From the NCBI GenBank assembly GCA_023426275.1, contig JAFABC010000259.1, positions 1-41,314 on the forward strand: DNA of 41,314 nucleotides. The letters run 5' to 3'. This document shows, one piece after another, positions 1 through 8,659 of this stretch. Position numbers and translations under genes: made by a program. How positions within the stretch are numbered: position 1 is the stretch's first letter; each line of letters begins with the position of its first letter. The notes beneath the pieces were generated by a model. That model was not told the DNA's origin and did not search any database. It was given only the letters and a program-made list of their open reading frames with translations. Source of the stretch: Pseudomonadota bacterium. Its GTDB lineage: Bacteria > Desulfobacterota > Desulfovibrionia > Desulfovibrionales > Desulfovibrionaceae.

Positions 1-44
1 CCAAGGGTGCGCCAGCGTCGCTTCGCGCCGCACAAAGCACTATC

Positions 45-91
45 GAGGGGGACCGGGGGGCATCATGCCCCCCGGCCGCCGGAGGCATCTT
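45..91 (-). repeat. Interspersed GC-rich palindromic repeat, copy 1
   Basis: Read on the minus strand, this stretch is nearly identical to 41269-41314; the later copy has one C fewer in the run after CATGATG. The core is a palindrome of about six G, CATGATG and about six C, flanked by CTCCGGCGGCC on one side and GGTCCCCCTC on the other. It lies just downstream of the minus-strand gene that ends at 104, so it sits at a gene end in the same orientation as the other copies. The hairpin could stop transcription. Similar copies lie at 37025-37084 and, in part, at 37358-37431. The first 44 bases of the window show nothing I can assign. Confidence 0.8.
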
Positions 92-103
92 GTCTATCCT
101 GTC

Positions 104-760
104 TTACTGCACGTCCCAGGCCGACAACGCGGCGTTGTCGGGGTAGGCTTCGCGCAAGCGGCGCACTTCCTCGGCCAGCCGACGCTTTTGTCCGAGCCGG
201 TCAAGGGTTCCCAGCAGCACGATCTCCGCGCTCACGTCGCCGGGGGCGGCGGTCTGGCGCATGGCCGCGACCTGCGCTTCGGCCGCCGTCAGTTCGGCCC
301 GCTCGGCATCGCTCAAGGTCTTGTCCTCGATGGGCACGGCTTCGCGGGTCTTGACCTGTGCCGTGGCCTGCTCGCCGGCTTCGCTCAGGATGGAAGAGGC
401 CGCGCCGCCGGCCGGCTGCCGGCCGAGGGGCAGCTTTTTGATCGTGGGCGGTCCGGCGCTGTCGGTGCTTTGACCGCCGGCGGCGGTGATGACCACCGTG
501 GCCGGGCCGGTCCAGGTTTCGCTGACGCCCTGCTGGAGAAAGGCGAGTTGGACTTCGGCTCCCTGGCCGAGGTCCACGCGTTCGCCTTCGCGCAGCCGGG
601 TGAAGAGTTCCAGGGCTTTTTCGCCGCCTTCGGCCGGGGACAGGCTGGCCTGTCCGGTCAGGGCCGCGACCAGACAGACGAGGCGGGGCGCGTCGGCCCG
701 GGCCGGAAGACTCCCGGCGAGCAACAGAAAAAGACACATGCAGATGGCGGGACGGGACAT
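104..760 (-). CDS. Secreted FecR-like protein
   Basis: A 218-residue protein with an N-terminal signal peptide (hydrophobic residues about 5-17, likely cleavage after ARADA). The next ~80 residues (LVAALTGQASL, then a stretch ending QGAEVQLAFLQQG) resemble the FecR-type beta domain found in exported proteins of unknown role. The C-terminal part is Ala/Glu-rich and helical. The start at 760 was chosen because an AGGAG motif lies just upstream and the signal peptide begins there; an upstream in-frame start would hide the signal peptide. It begins 13 bases after the stop of the CHASE2 cyclase, so the two are probably co-transcribed. FecR-like proteins often accompany CHASE2 cyclases (family knowledge). 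I infer a periplasmic partner of the cyclase but cannot show it. Confidence 0.7.
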   Translation of the reverse strand: MSRPAICMCLFLLLAGSLPARADAPRLVCLVAALTGQASLSPAEGGEKALELFTRLREGERVDLGQGAEVQLAFLQQGVSETWTGPATVVITAAGGQSTDSAGPPTIKKLPLGRQPAGGAASSILSEAGEQATAQVKTREAVPIEDKTLSDAERAELTAAEAQVAAMRQTAAPGDVSAEIVLLGTLDRLGQKRRLAEEVRRLREAYPDNAALSAWDVQ

Positions 761-773
761 GGCCGCTCCTTGG

Positions 774-2618
774 TTATTGCCCGGCAAGACCCTGGATTTC
801 CAGAGCCATGACCGCTTCGTGTTTGCCTTTGACATGCGCCTGCTCGCTGCGGCCCGTCAAGACGCCCGGCCCGGCCAGATCGACCACGGTCCGGCTGGCC
901 ACGATGGGGCAGCCCATCACCTTGGTGTAGCCTTCCAGCCGCGAGGCCGTGTTGACGGTGTCGCCGATGACGGTGAAGTCCAGGCGCTGGCGTGAGCCGA
1001 TGTTGCCGACGACGGCCGGACCGGCGTGCAGGCCCACGCCGATGCGAAAGCGCCAGTCGCCAAGCTGGGGAAAGCGGCCGTGCAGCCATTGCTGGAAGTC
1101 TTCGGCCACCGCGACCATGTCGCAGGCCGTGGCCAGGGCCTGCCGGGCATGGTGGGGATCGGCCAGGGGCGCGCCGAAAACGGCCATCACCGCATCGCCG
1201 ATGAATTTGTCGATCATGCCGCCATGGGCCAGGATCTTGTCGCAGACCCGGGAGAAGTACGCGTTTAACAGTTCAACCACATCTTGAGGGTTGAGCTTTT
1301 CGCTGAGCGTGGTGAAGTCGCGAATGTCGGAAAAAAGGATGGTGACCGTGGCCAGCGAACCGCCGGGCGCGGGCGGCTTGCCGCTGGCCAGGATGCCGGC
1401 GATGGCCGATTCGGACACGTACTTGCCGAAGGCCTGCCGGATGTGGGCCTTTTCCCGTTCCCCGCGCGTGAGCTTGGCCGCGTTGGCCCCGGCCCAGATG
1501 AGGGCCAGCCCCAGGTCGCAGCCCGCCTGCGGGAGCAGCCAGCCCGACAGGAAAAGCCCGTAGCCCAGGCCGAACGAACCGAGCAGGCAGCCCAGGGCGG
1601 CCAGGGCGGCGGTCCCGGGATGCAGCCGGATGCAGGCCAGGGCGCCAAGGCTTAAAAAGGGCAGCCAGGCCAGGGCGGTCAGTCCCTTGCCGACGACCGA
1701 CAGGCCGCGTCCGTCCAGCAGGCTTTCCACGATGTTGGCGTGGATTTCCGGGCCGGGCATGAATTCCTTGGGCGCGCCGACAAGCGGCAGGGAGTAGGGC
1801 GAGGCCAGCCGGTCGGGCGCGCCGTGGATGTCGATGCCGAGGATGACGACCTTGCCGGCCAGCCCGCGCACCACGGGGTCGTTGACCGCGTCCGGGGCCA
1901 GCAGCCGGGCGAAGCTGATGGGGGCGAAGGTCCCGGGGGGGCCGAGGAAGGCGATGGGCCGTGGTTTCAAGGCTTGCGGCGTGTCGATGGCGGCCAGCCC
2001 CGGGGCCTTGGGATCGGCCAGCCGGGCCAGGGCGGCGGCGAAGGACAGTCGTGGTTCGCCCTTGGCGAAAAGCGCCGGGGCGAACCGGCGCACCACGCCG
2101 TCGCGGTCGAGCGGCACGTTGGTCAGCCCCAGGTCGGCCTCGTGCCCGGGCAGGGCGAGCAGATAATCCGTGGCCGGCAGGCTGAAGACGGGTCGGCCGG
2201 TATCCGTGGCCACGCTGGCGGCCAGGATGACCCGGCCCCGGGCCAGCTCCAGCATGAACTGCCGGTCGAAATCCCGGCTGGCCGTGGCCCCGATCATGTC
2301 CATCCAGGTGACCGGCGACAGGGCCGGCTGGATGTCCATGCCGACGGCCGCCGCGCCGACTTGGCGCAGCACGGCGAGCGCCCTGGCGTACAGCGGTCCC
2401 CAGAAGACCAGCGGCCGGTCCGGTTCGGCGGCCAGGGAGGCTTCGTCCACGAGCACCACGGCCACGTGGGCCGGTTCCCGGCGCGCGCCGGCCAGCACGT
2501 GCCACAGGTCGGAAACAAGGGCGTCGAACCGTCTGGCCGGTTGCAACGGTTGCAGGAACAACCCGGCCACGAGGGTGGCGGCGACAAGGGAGATGGAGAA
2601 AACGGGTTTGAAACGCAT
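774..2618 (-). CDS. CHASE2-domain class III adenylate/guanylate cyclase
   Basis: A 614-residue membrane cyclase. A helix at residues 7-24 leads into a large periplasmic CHASE2 sensor domain (about 30-300, with MDIQPA and VVILGIDIHG). Two or three membrane helices follow (about 311-380), then the cytoplasmic catalytic domain (about 420-600). Metal-binding aspartates are seen in FSDIRDFTTL (D431) and FIGDAVMAVFG (D475). K471 fits the adenine-recognising lysine, and DTVNTASRLE carries the transition-state Asn and Arg, so cAMP is the likely product. The start at 2618 opens directly into the first helix; the Shine-Dalgarno is weak (GGAAG). It is divergent from cysK and followed closely by the FecR-like gene. 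The signal sensed by CHASE2 is unknown. Confidence 0.88.
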   Translation of the reverse strand: MRFKPVFSISLVAATLVAGLFLQPLQPARRFDALVSDLWHVLAGARREPAHVAVVLVDEASLAAEPDRPLVFWGPLYARALAVLRQVGAAAVGMDIQPALSPVTWMDMIGATASRDFDRQFMLELARGRVILAASVATDTGRPVFSLPATDYLLALPGHEADLGLTNVPLDRDGVVRRFAPALFAKGEPRLSFAAALARLADPKAPGLAAIDTPQALKPRPIAFLGPPGTFAPISFARLLAPDAVNDPVVRGLAGKVVILGIDIHGAPDRLASPYSLPLVGAPKEFMPGPEIHANIVESLLDGRGLSVVGKGLTALAWLPFLSLGALACIRLHPGTAALAALGCLLGSFGLGYGLFLSGWLLPQAGCDLGLALIWAGANAAKLTRGEREKAHIRQAFGKYVSESAIAGILASGKPPAPGGSLATVTILFSDIRDFTTLSEKLNPQDVVELLNAYFSRVCDKILAHGGMIDKFIGDAVMAVFGAPLADPHHARQALATACDMVAVAEDFQQWLHGRFPQLGDWRFRIGVGLHAGPAVVGNIGSRQRLDFTVIGDTVNTASRLEGYTKVMGCPIVASRTVVDLAGPGVLTGRSEQAHVKGKHEAVMALEIQGLAGQ

Positions 2619-2733
2619 GGCGACTTCCGGGAATGGACCGGTCTCTGGCGCGGACCGGCGACCCGGCCCTTGTGTCCTGATCGGGCCGCCTCGTCCATGG
2701 AAAAATGCGACCTCGCCTTTTCCGGCCACCCTC

Positions 2734-2762
2734 TTGCACATCCGACAAATGTGCTCCACAAT
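2734..2762 (+). promoter_or_regulatory. Possible sigma-70 promoter for cysK
   Basis: TTGCAC and CACAAT are separated by 17 bases, about 40 bases before the cysK start. Each hexamer is a partial match, so this is a weak prediction. The surrounding 2619-2804 gap separates divergent genes and must hold both promoters; nothing else in it was recognisable. Confidence 0.25.
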
Positions 2763-2804
2763 CGCCCCAGCCTGGGCTGTTGCCGGGCCGCATAAGGAGG
2801 ACGC

Positions 2805-3734
2805 ATGCACGTTGCCGCAAATATGACCGAACTCGTGGGCGCGACGCCCATGGTCTGGCTCAATGATCTGGCCGAGGGCTGCGTGGCCCGGGTGGCCGCC
2901 AAGCTCGAATCCTTCAATCCCTGCTCCTCGGTCAAGGACCGCATCGGCGTGGCCATGATCCGCGACGCCGAACGCGACGGCCGCATCGGGCCGGACACGG
3001 TGGTGGTCGAGCCGACCTCGGGCAACACCGGCGTGGGGCTGGCCTTCATGTGCGCCGTGCGCGGCTACAAGCTTGTGCTGACCATGCCGGAATCCATGAG
3101 CATGGAGCGCCGGGCGCTGTTGCGCGGCTTCGGGGCCGAGCTGGTGCTGACTCCGGCGGCGCAGGGCATGCGGGGGGCGGTGGAGCGGGCCGAACAGCTC
3201 GTGGCCGAACTGCCGCACGCGTTCATGCCCATGCAGTTTTCCAACCCGTCCAATCCCGAGGCCCATGCCCGGACCACGGGCGTGGAAATCTGGAACGACA
3301 CCGACGGACAGGTGGATATTTTCGTGGCCGGCGTGGGCACGGGCGGGACGCTGACCGGCGTGGCCCGGGCCATCAAGGCCAAAAAGCCCTCGCTGCGGGC
3401 CGTGGCCGTGGAGCCGGCCTCCTCGCCGGTGCTCTCCGGCGGCAAGCCCGGCCTGCACGCCATCCAGGGCATCGGGGCCGGTTTCGTGCCCGACGTGCTG
3501 GACATGGGGCTTGTGGACGAGGTCTTTCCCGTGACCAACGAGGCGGCGCTCGGCACGGCCCGCCGGCTCATGCGCGAGGAGGGTATTTTATGCGGCATCT
3601 CCTCCGGCGCCAACGCCGCCGCCGCCATCGAAATCGCCAAGCGGCCGGAAAATGCCGGCAAGCTGGTGGTGTTCGTGGTCTGCGACACCGGCGAGCGCTA
3701 TCTGTCCACGCCGCTTTTCGCCGAGGAGGCCTGA
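2805..3734 (+). CDS. cysK: Cysteine synthase A (O-acetylserine sulfhydrylase)
   Basis: A 309-residue PLP enzyme, the usual length for CysK. It makes cysteine from O-acetylserine and sulfide. The PLP lysine is K44 in NPCSSVKDRIG. The substrate loop TSGNTG is at 71-76 and the phosphate-binding GTGGT at 178-182; SSGANAAAA lies near the C terminus. An AAGGAGG Shine-Dalgarno ends 4 bases before the ATG. The stop codon overlaps the start of cysE (TGATG), so the two steps of cysteine synthesis are translationally coupled. In a sulfide-producing organism this is a direct route for assimilating its own sulfide (inference). Confidence 0.95.
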   Translation: MHVAANMTELVGATPMVWLNDLAEGCVARVAAKLESFNPCSSVKDRIGVAMIRDAERDGRIGPDTVVVEPTSGNTGVGLAFMCAVRGYKLVLTMPESMSMERRALLRGFGAELVLTPAAQGMRGAVERAEQLVAELPHAFMPMQFSNPSNPEAHARTTGVEIWNDTDGQVDIFVAGVGTGGTLTGVARAIKAKKPSLRAVAVEPASSPVLSGGKPGLHAIQGIGAGFVPDVLDMGLVDEVFPVTNEAALGTARRLMREEGILCGISSGANAAAAIEIAKRPENAGKLVVFVVCDTGERYLSTPLFAEEA

Positions 3735-4681
3735 TGGGCGCGTTCCCCGGGCAGACGCCCCTTCCCCGCAAGCGCACGGTGGTGGAGTGGGTGGCGGAAA
3801 TGCTGTGCGAGGAAGCCTCCTACCGCAAGGTCTACCGGCGCACACTGCATGACGAGCCCATGCCGTCCATCTCCGTTCTGGCCGAGATCATGAACCGTCT
3901 GCGCGCCGTGATCTTTCCGGGATATTTCGGGCACTCGGACATCTCCCCGGAGAACATGCGCTTTCATATCGGGGCCAATCTCGACGCCATCAACCGGCTG
4001 CTCACCGACCAGGTGCGGCGGGGCTACTGCTTTTTTTGCGAACTCGACGGCACGGGCAACTGCCAGGAGTGCGAGGAGCGGGCCCGGGCCCTGGCCGGGG
4101 ATTTCCTCATGCGCCTGCCGGAGATCCGCGAGGCCCTGGCCGAGGACGCCCAGGCCGCCTACGAGGGCGACCCGGCCTCGCGTTCGCCTGGGGAAACCAT
4201 CTTCTGCTACCCCAGCCTGACCGCCCTGTCCCATTACCGGGTGGCCCACGAACTCTACCTGCTCGGCGTGGAGCTCATCCCGCGCATCATCACCGAGCTG
4301 GCCCATTCGGCCACGGGCATCGACATCCACCCCGGGGCCACCATCGGTCGGCGGTTTTTCATCGACCACGGCACGGGCACGGTCATTGGCGAGACCTGCA
4401 TCATCGGCGACGGCGTGCGGCTGTACCAGGGCGTGACGCTCGGCGCCAAGAGCTTCCCCAAGGACGAGGAGGGCAAGCTCGTCAAGGGCATTCCCCGCCA
4501 TCCCGTGGTGGAGGACGACGTGACGGTCTACGCCGGAGCCACGGTTCTTGGCCGCATCACCATCGGCAAGGGCTCGGTGGTCGGCGGCAACGTCTGGGTG
4601 ACGTCCGACGTGGCGCCGTACTCGCGTCTGGTGCAGCAGCATCCCGGCGGCGTGCTCATCGCGGAGGGCGGCGGGATTTAG
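3734..4681 (+). CDS. cysE: Serine O-acetyltransferase (EpsC type) with a four-Cys insertion
   Basis: A 315-residue enzyme that acetylates serine with acetyl-CoA, supplying CysK. The C-terminal half (about 165-310) is a left-handed beta-helix of hexapeptide repeats: GIDIHPGATIGRRFFIDHG, then GVTLGAKS, then GGNVWVTSDV. The His of FIDHG and the GIDIHPGA loop are the usual active-site elements. The N-terminal ~160 residues are the longer helical domain seen in the EpsC branch. They contain C99, C102, C110 and C113 in a C-x2-C-x7-C-x2-C pattern, which looks like a metal knuckle and is not part of the core fold. The start shares a base with the cysK stop and is preceded by GAGGAGG. The gene ends before a bidirectional terminator. 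Confidence 0.93.
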   Translation: MGAFPGQTPLPRKRTVVEWVAEMLCEEASYRKVYRRTLHDEPMPSISVLAEIMNRLRAVIFPGYFGHSDISPENMRFHIGANLDAINRLLTDQVRRGYCFFCELDGTGNCQECEERARALAGDFLMRLPEIREALAEDAQAAYEGDPASRSPGETIFCYPSLTALSHYRVAHELYLLGVELIPRIITELAHSATGIDIHPGATIGRRFFIDHGTGTVIGETCIIGDGVRLYQGVTLGAKSFPKDEEGKLVKGIPRHPVVEDDVTVYAGATVLGRITIGKGSVVGGNVWVTSDVAPYSRLVQQHPGGVLIAEGGGI

Positions 4682-4720
4682 GCGCGCCCGGACCTTTGGC
4701 GCCACGCGCGCAAACAAAAA

Positions 4721-4756
4721 AAGCCGCCCCGCTGGTCCGTATCAGCGGGGCGGCTT
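4721..4756. terminator. Bidirectional intrinsic terminator between cysE and the nif operon
   Basis: A perfect 14-base-pair stem (AAGCCGCCCCGCTG and its complement) encloses an 8-base loop. On the minus strand it is followed by a T-rich run, which fits termination of the nif/ferredoxin transcript ending at 4800. On the plus strand the tail is TTCACTTTT, weaker but usable for cysE. The location between convergent genes supports the call. Confidence 0.88.
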
Positions 4757-4799
4757 CACTTTTGGGAGTCATTTCACCGGGTGGCAGCTCCGGTGGGTG

Positions 4800-5105
4800 C
4801 TAGGTGAACAGCAGGTCCTCGCAGGCTTCGCCTTCTTCCAGGGCGTCGAGAATCTCGTCCACTTTGTCTTCGCTGTCGATTTCCTTGTACCACCAGTTGG
4901 TGGGCATCACGACCACAACCGGACCGTCCTCGCACTGCTTCATGCAGCCTGTGCTCACTACGCGGGCGTCAATGCCCCGGTCGAGGATGCCTTCCTCGAA
5001 GTAGCCAAGGAGGTTGTGCGAACCTTTTTTGTGGCAGATTCCCTTGGCCTCGCCCTTGACGCGGAAGCTCGCGCAGACGTTGATCAGGTATTTCGGCTTT
5101 TCCAT
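4800..5105 (-). CDS. Thioredoxin-like [2Fe-2S] ferredoxin, nif-linked
   Basis: A 101-residue protein with C11, C24, C54 and C58, spaced C-x12-C-x29-C-x3-C. This is the ligand pattern of thioredoxin-fold [2Fe-2S] ferredoxins. An acidic C-terminal tail ends the protein. It is the last gene of the nif operon, 66 bases after nifK, and ends just before the terminator. In many diazotrophs a ferredoxin of this type is encoded next to nifHDK. Its exact job is not settled; electron supply to, or protection of, nitrogenase is the likely role (inference). A GGGAGA element lies about 10 bases before the ATG. Confidence 0.85.
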   Translation of the reverse strand: MEKPKYLINVCASFRVKGEAKGICHKKGSHNLLGYFEEGILDRGIDARVVSTGCMKQCEDGPVVVVMPTNWWYKEIDSEDKVDEILDALEEGEACEDLLFT

Positions 5106-5171
5106 GCTCAGTGCGTCTCCCTTTCGGTTGTGCTGTGTCGCGGTTTACAGCTGGAGTTTCAGGTGGTGATG

Positions 5172-6557
5172 CTACATCTGCAGTTCGAAGCGGGTCTCCG
5201 GAGCGTCGCGGTCCTGACGGTCCATGACGGCGGAGAGGAACTTTTCGAGCAGACGCATGCCGCCGGCATAGCCGAAGGTCGGGAAGTACTGGTGGCCCAT
5301 GCGGTCGAGGATCGGGAAACCGTGGCGCACGAGCGGGATGTCCTCGTCGCGGGCAATGTACTTGAGGTACGTGTTGCCGATGAGCAGATCGACCGGGTCG
5401 TTCTTGATCCACTGGTGCAGCAGGTACATGTCGGCCTGGGGACCGCACTTGTACTTGCAGTCGTAGGGCACGTCCTTGACCAGTTCGGCCATGCGGTCGT
5501 CGAAGGTCTTGCCCGCGGTGCCGCTGACCACGTAGGCCGGAATCATGCCCAGGGTGACGACGAATTCCACCAGCGGCAGGAGCTGATCCGGGTCGCCGGC
5601 CAGGGCCACCTTCTTGCCGTAGAGGTACTGGTCATAGTCGGAGATGATGTCCACGAGCTGGCCGCGCTCGAAGTTGATGGCTTCCGGAACGTCCTTGCCG
5701 GTCAGCTTGCGCAGGGCCTCGATGAACCGGTCGGTGCCCTGCAGGCCGATGGGCATGCCGAGGACCGTGGCCGGCACCTTGAACTCGGAGTCAAGGAAGT
5801 TGGCGGCGTCGGTGGTGGCCCAGTGGCCAAGCCCGATGGTTCCCATGGAGTCGCCCATGGAGGTGATCTCCTCCCGGGTGGCGCCGCCCTTGGGGAACAT
5901 CTCGTACTTGCCGGTCAGCGGGCCGTTGACCACGCCGTTGGTGTCCGGGACCATGATGATTTCCACACCCATCATGGCGCACAGGCGACGGATTTCGGCC
6001 ATGTCCGAGGGCTCGCAGAACCCGGGGATGATGTTCACCTTCCCGTTGGGCGTGCCGGACTTGGCGGCGAAGCCCTTGAGAATGCCCTTGACCATGTTGG
6101 AGTAGCCCGTGATGTGGGTACCGACATAGCTCGGGGTGCTGGCATAGAGAAGATGCTTGCCTTCGGGCACCTTGCCGTCGTCCTTGGCCTTCTGGGAGAT
6201 CTGCATCAGGTCGTCGCCGATGGTCTCGGACAGGCAGGTGGTGTGGACGGCGATGATCTCGGGATCATACAGCGTGAAGATGTTGTTGATGGCCGTGATC
6301 AGGTTGGACTGACCGCCGAACACCGAGGAGCCTTCCGTGAACGACGAGGTGCCGGCGACGATGGGCTCCTTGTAGTGCCGGGTCAGGGTGGAGCGGTGGT
6401 AGGCGCAGCAGCCCTGGGAACCGTGGCTGTGTGGGAAGCAGTTGTGCACGCCAAGGGCCGCGTACATCGCGCCAATGGGCTGACAGGTTTTTGCCGGGTT
6501 GACAGTGAGCGCCTTGCGTTCCTTGATCTCGCCGGTGGTGTGTCTGAGGAGAGCCAT
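5172..6557 (-). CDS. nifK: Nitrogenase MoFe protein beta subunit
   Basis: A 461-residue beta subunit of dinitrogenase, which with NifD forms the alpha2-beta2 MoFe protein. The three P-cluster cysteines are C25 (PAKTCQP), C50 (GSQGC) and C108 (TTCLSETIGDD). The protein lacks the roughly 50-residue N-terminal extension of Azotobacter NifK, as is usual in the clostridial/anaerobe type. The ATG at 6557 follows AAAGGAA; an upstream in-frame ATG six codons earlier has no comparable signal. It starts 30 bases after the nifD stop and is co-transcribed with it. Confidence 0.97.
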   Translation of the reverse strand: MALLRHTTGEIKERKALTVNPAKTCQPIGAMYAALGVHNCFPHSHGSQGCCAYHRSTLTRHYKEPIVAGTSSFTEGSSVFGGQSNLITAINNIFTLYDPEIIAVHTTCLSETIGDDLMQISQKAKDDGKVPEGKHLLYASTPSYVGTHITGYSNMVKGILKGFAAKSGTPNGKVNIIPGFCEPSDMAEIRRLCAMMGVEIIMVPDTNGVVNGPLTGKYEMFPKGGATREEITSMGDSMGTIGLGHWATTDAANFLDSEFKVPATVLGMPIGLQGTDRFIEALRKLTGKDVPEAINFERGQLVDIISDYDQYLYGKKVALAGDPDQLLPLVEFVVTLGMIPAYVVSGTAGKTFDDRMAELVKDVPYDCKYKCGPQADMYLLHQWIKNDPVDLLIGNTYLKYIARDEDIPLVRHGFPILDRMGHQYFPTFGYAGGMRLLEKFLSAVMDRQDRDAPETRFELQM

Positions 6558-6587
6558 GATGCGTTCCTTTCTCAAGAAATGTGTTCG

Positions 6588-8219
6588 TTATTCCGCCACG
6601 TAGCTGGCTTCGAGCTCGGGCCCGCCCGCGTTGGTCTGCCAGGGCGCCTTGGTCAGGGACCAGATCTTGGAATTCACCATGCGGTCGATGTCGCGATACC
6701 AGTTGATGGCGCCTTCGAATCCGGCGTAGGGGCCGCCGATGTCGTAGTTGTGCAGCTGCTTCATGGGCATGCCCATCTTCTGGATGATGTACTTTTCCTT
6801 GATGCCGGCGCAGAAGATGTCGGGCTTCATGATCTCGATGAGCTTCTCGGTCTCGTACTGGCTGATGTCATCGATGATCAGCGAATCCTTGGACATCTGA
6901 CCGATCATGCCCTCGTAGCCCTTCATCTCGAGGCCTTTCGCCTTGAGGGCTTCCAGCTGCTCGGGGGTCTTGCGGGGCTTGTACCGGGTGGGATCCTGTT
7001 CGACCTCCAGCTCCTCGATGTTGCGGGAGTCGGCGTCGACCTTGATGTTGGGCAGCACGTGGCGGCCTTCGTAGTCGTCGCGGTGGGCGAACTCGTAGCC
7101 GGCGCACAGGACCTTCATGCCCAGTTCACCGAACAGTTCCTGGTAGTGGTGAGCGCGGGAGCCGCCGACGAACATCATGGCCGTCTTGCCCTCGGTGCGG
7201 GGACGGATCTCCTTGATCGCGGCCTCGACGGTGGGCATTTCCTCGGCGATGACGGCCTCGACCCGGTCCATGAGCTCCTGGTCCTCGAAGTACGCGGCGA
7301 TGCGGCGCAGGGACTTGGCCGTGGCATGGGCGCCGATGAAGTTGACCTTGATCCAGGGAATCCCGAACTTGGTCTCCATCATTTCGGCCACGTAGTTGAG
7401 CGACCGGTGGCACATGACGGTGTTGAGGTCGGCGAAATGGGCCTCGCGGAAGGATTCCACGGTCGAGTTGCCGGAGAAGGTGGCGATCAGGGTGATGCCG
7501 CACTTCTCGAACAGCCGTTCGATCACGAAGGCGTCGCCGCCGATGTTGTACTCGCCAAGCAGGTTGATCTTGAACTTGCCCTCCACCGGCGTGTTCCCCG
7601 TGCCGATGATGTGCTTCATGATCTGGTTGTTGGCGATGTGGTGGCCGGCGGACTGGGACACGCCGCGGTAGCCCTCGCAGGAGTTGGCGAACACGGTGAT
7701 GCCGAGCTTTTCCTGCATTTCCCTGGCCACGGCATGGATGTCGTCGCCGATCAGCCCCACCGGACAGGTGGAGAAGATGGAGATGGCCTTGGGATGGAAG
7801 TTGTCAAAGGCTTCCTGGATGGCCCCCCGCAGCTTCTTCTCGCCGCCGAACACGATGTCGTGCTCGGTCAGGTCGGTGGAGAAGCAGTAGGGGATGAAGT
7901 TGTCTCCATGTTCCCCCGGGTCCGTCTCGTTGCGCCGGGTCAGCCAGGAGTAGAACCCGCAGCCGATGGGGCCGTGCGTGAGGTTGACGATGTCGCGCGA
8001 GGGTCCCAAGACCACGCCTTTGCAACCGGCGTAGGTGCAGCCGCGCTGGGTGATGATGCCGGGGACCGTGCGGACGTTGGCCTGGATTTCGGGAATTTCC
8101 TCGCCGCTGCCACCCGCGCCGGGCACGATGGCCTTGGCCCGCTTACGCGCGACCTTGGTCGGCATTTTGGCGATCAATTCCTTCTTGATCTCTTCGACGT
8201 TTATGGGCTTGGTGCTCAT
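6588..8219 (-). CDS. nifD: Nitrogenase MoFe protein alpha subunit
   Basis: A 543-residue alpha subunit that carries FeMo-cofactor. P-cluster ligands are C61 (RGCTYAG), C87 (HGPIGCG) and C152 (STCPVGLIGDD). The cofactor ligands are C270 (NTVMCHRSLNY) and H490 (KQLHNYDIGGPY). CEGYRGVSQSAGHHIAN is also conserved. An extra stretch at about 385-440 has no counterpart in Azotobacter NifD and matches the position of the ~50-residue insertion of Clostridium pasteurianum NifD. This supports a Mo nitrogenase of the anaerobe group rather than Vnf or Anf, which would carry a delta-subunit gene. The start at 8219 fits homologue length, with a GAGGT element about 10 bases upstream; the longer open frame is not coding. 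Confidence 0.97.
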   Translation of the reverse strand: MSTKPINVEEIKKELIAKMPTKVARKRAKAIVPGAGGSGEEIPEIQANVRTVPGIITQRGCTYAGCKGVVLGPSRDIVNLTHGPIGCGFYSWLTRRNETDPGEHGDNFIPYCFSTDLTEHDIVFGGEKKLRGAIQEAFDNFHPKAISIFSTCPVGLIGDDIHAVAREMQEKLGITVFANSCEGYRGVSQSAGHHIANNQIMKHIIGTGNTPVEGKFKINLLGEYNIGGDAFVIERLFEKCGITLIATFSGNSTVESFREAHFADLNTVMCHRSLNYVAEMMETKFGIPWIKVNFIGAHATAKSLRRIAAYFEDQELMDRVEAVIAEEMPTVEAAIKEIRPRTEGKTAMMFVGGSRAHHYQELFGELGMKVLCAGYEFAHRDDYEGRHVLPNIKVDADSRNIEELEVEQDPTRYKPRKTPEQLEALKAKGLEMKGYEGMIGQMSKDSLIIDDISQYETEKLIEIMKPDIFCAGIKEKYIIQKMGMPMKQLHNYDIGGPYAGFEGAINWYRDIDRMVNSKIWSLTKAPWQTNAGGPELEASYVAE

Positions 8220-8274
8220 CTCGATTACTACCTCTATTAGTCTTTGTAGTCCGGGGACGTCCGCTGTGCTCGCG

Positions 8275-8649
8275 CTAGACGATAGCCGCGTCGCCGTCCT
8301 CACCGGTCCTGACGCGGACGGAATCGGAGACGGGCAACACGAAGATCTTGCCGTCACCGGCCTGGCCGGTCTTGTTGACGGATAAAATGGCATTCACCAC
8401 GGTTTCGACTTCGGGGTCGGGCACCACGATGGACACGATCCGCTTGGGATAGAGCCGGCCCTTGGAACCGAGCAGGGCGATGGCTTCCTCGTTGCCTGCG
8501 GCAGCGCCGTCGAGCACCGCCTGATTCACCAGACCCTTCCCGCGGCCGTAGCCTTCACGGGCCACGAAGGCCGGGAGGCCGGCGTCGGCCAGGGCTTTCT
8601 TGGTCTGGTTCATCTTGTTCATGCGGATTATCGCCATGATCTCCTTCAT
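8275..8649 (-). CDS. nifI2: PII-like nitrogenase regulator NifI2
   Basis: A 124-residue GlnB-family protein. PII core elements are seen in KEIMAIIRMNK at the N terminus, REGYGRGKG near 32-40 and GDGKIFVLPV near 99-108. Its long T-loop region (RLYPKRIVSIVVPD follows it) lacks the uridylylated Tyr context of GlnB. In archaea and anaerobic bacteria, NifI1 and NifI2 form a complex that binds dinitrogenase and shuts it off when nitrogen is sufficient; 2-oxoglutarate relieves this. The position between nifH and nifD is the standard one. GGGAGGG precedes the ATG, and the gap to nifI1 is only 10 bases. Confidence 0.93.
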   Translation of the reverse strand: MKEIMAIIRMNKMNQTKKALADAGLPAFVAREGYGRGKGLVNQAVLDGAAAGNEEAIALLGSKGRLYPKRIVSIVVPDPEVETVVNAILSVNKTGQAGDGKIFVLPVSDSVRVRTGEDGDAAIV

Positions 8650-8659
8650 GACGCCCTCC

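Noticed and set aside
2619..3458. An N-terminal extension of the cyclase frame by 280 residues
   Set aside because: It runs antisense over cysK, is low-complexity, and would bury the first membrane helix. The start at 2618 gives a normal CHASE2 cyclase.
5106..5171. A frameshifted extra gene or hairpin regulator between nifK and the ferredoxin
   Set aside because: The 66-base gap holds only a modest ribosome-binding region; no stable hairpin or short frame stands out.
4797..8240. A 1147-residue open frame on the plus strand across nifK/nifD/ferredoxin
   Set aside because: It is antisense to clear nif genes whose residues and lengths are diagnostic. High GC leaves long stop-free frames on the opposite strand, and its protein is low-complexity Val/Gly/His-rich with no domain.
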